Below are positions 12,908-13,559 of a DNA stretch of 13,559 nucleotides, in pieces. The translations under genes were made by a program, and so were the position numbers. Each line of letters opens with the position of its first letter. The first letter of the stretch is position 1. The stretch spans positions 1 to 13,559 of the forward strand of contig CANNUR010000062.1 of NCBI GenBank assembly GCA_947523045.1, read 5' to 3'. The DNA is from an uncultured Prosthecobacter sp. (GTDB lineage: Bacteria > Verrucomicrobiota > Verrucomicrobiia > Verrucomicrobiales > Verrucomicrobiaceae). A model generated the notes under the pieces. It was not told the origin of the DNA and did no database searches. It worked only from the letters and a program-made list of their open reading frames with translations.

Positions 12908-13559
12908 GCGTCCGCCAGCTTGAACTCAACCAGCAGCCAGACAGGAAACTCACTGGCGAAAACTGCATCGCGCCTGCCCGCTTCCACCTCATTGCGAGAG
13001 GCCGCGGGTTCCTCGACACCAGTGACGACAAACCCCGACTCAAGGAAGGGTCGCGTCAACACCGAAAGCGGCGGGTTGATGCGCCACCGCGTGTGCAGGT
13101 ACTCGGTCATCAGTGTAAACGGTCGCTCCGGATCGCCCAGCCAAGGCTGGACATAAAAAACGGGGTGGGGCTCCAGCGACCAGAAACGCCCCCCGGGCTT
13201 CAGCAGCCTGCGCACATCGGCAATGAAACGCGACAAATCGAGCGGCCTGCCTGGCTCATAGGGCACGAAATAAAAGAGCAGCGCATCGCTCATGTAGACC
13301 GCATCAAAGGAACCGGCAGGCAATGCTTCGAGCGCCCCGGGTGTGTTCAGATCGAGCGCTTGAAAGCTGGCGTCGCCCACCGCACGCTCGGAGGCCAGCC
13401 GGATGTACTCCGCGTTCGGATCCACCCCGAGGACACTGGCACCCAGGCGAGACATTTTGTGCGCAATCGTGCCAGCACCGCAGCCAAGGTCGAGCACTCG
13501 CATTCCAGGCGCCAGGCGCTTCGGCAGCCATTCATCGAGAAAACGATCCTGGACTGCAC
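12904..13559 (-). CDS. Class I SAM-dependent methyltransferase, N-terminus beyond the window
   Basis: The frame is open to the window edge and continues above the internal ATG at 13503 with FLDEWLPKRLAPGMRVLDLG, so the true start lies outside. Motif I is VLDLGCGAGTI, the acidic residue after it is in LGVDPN, motif II is FDAVYMSDALLFYF and motif III LLKPGGRFW, all typical of Methyltransf_11/25-type enzymes. About 218 residues are visible. As the first visible gene of the minus operon it could methylate a sugar hydroxyl or amine, but no substrate can be read from sequence. It ends in a 4-bp overlap with the acetyltransferase fusion gene. Confidence 0.87.
   Translation of the reverse strand, partial: AVQDRFLDEWLPKRLAPGMRVLDLGCGAGTIAHKMSRLGASVLGVDPNAEYIRLASERAVGDASFQALDLNTPGALEALPAGSFDAVYMSDALLFYFVPYEPGRPLDLSRFIADVRRLLKPGGRFWSLEPHPVFYVQPWLGDPERPFTLMTEYLHTRWRINPPLSVLTRPFLESGFVVTGVEEPAASRNEVEAGRRDAVFASEFPVWLLVEFKLADA

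Noticed and set aside
11564..13156. 530-codon open frame on the plus strand
   Set aside because: It is antisense to the AAC(3) fusion and to part of the methyltransferase gene; both have family motifs on the other strand.
1..13559. tRNA, rRNA, riboswitch, insertion sequence or transposase
   Set aside because: No cloverleaf, ribosomal sequence, known riboswitch core or transposase motif was noticed on either strand.

Overview
The window is a GC-rich (about 70% in a hand-counted coding line) bacterial surface-glycan region. Two convergent gene blocks face each other across about 2.8 kb of repeat-filled, nearly gene-free DNA. Nothing here fixes the taxon. The dispersed palindromes and 7-bp periodic intergenic tracts remind me of environmental Gram-negatives such as Verrucomicrobiota, but that is recall, not evidence.

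Plus-strand block (1-4140): the tail of an unidentified gene, a NeuD/PglD-type hexapeptide acyltransferase, a CBS-nucleotidyltransferase of the PtmE type, a LegB-type NAD-dependent 4,6-dehydratase and a LegC-type PLP aminotransferase. Together they read as the early part of the nucleotide-linked pathway to a legionaminic-acid-like nonulosonic sugar: NDP activation, 4,6-dehydration, C4 amination, N-acylation. LegI (synthase) and LegF (CMP transfer) are not seen and may lie upstream.

Centre (4141-6934): a mosaic of at least three dispersed repeat families (called R1, R2 and R3 here), each in two main copies, a 21-bp tandem array and many hairpins. Within it lies one AT-richer gene (about 45% GC) for a small exported protein. 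This gene has the architecture of an integron gene cassette: a matched pair of core sites (GTTCGCC / GGCGAAC) and a 127-bp attC-like palindrome after the stop codon. In the second copy of the mosaic R1 and R2 are adjacent, whereas here they are separated by about 0.8 kb containing the cassette, consistent with insertion. No integrase gene is in the window.

Minus-strand block (13559-6935, read right to left): SAM methyltransferase (cut by the window edge), an AAC(3)-type N-acetyltransferase fused to a domain resembling the N-terminal part of a DUF4910/DUF2172 aminopeptidase-like protein, a 602-aa probable GT-B glycosyltransferase, a full-length DUF4910/DUF2172 metallopeptidase-like protein, a standalone AAC(3)-family protein and a hexapeptide acetyltransferase. 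Several junctions are ATGA overlaps, so this is very probably one operon for assembling and acyl-decorating a surface glycan.

The most notable items are the solitary cassette, the acetyltransferase-DUF2172 fusion in the same operon as full-length versions of both partners, and a 16-unit heptanucleotide array ending one base before the legC start codon.
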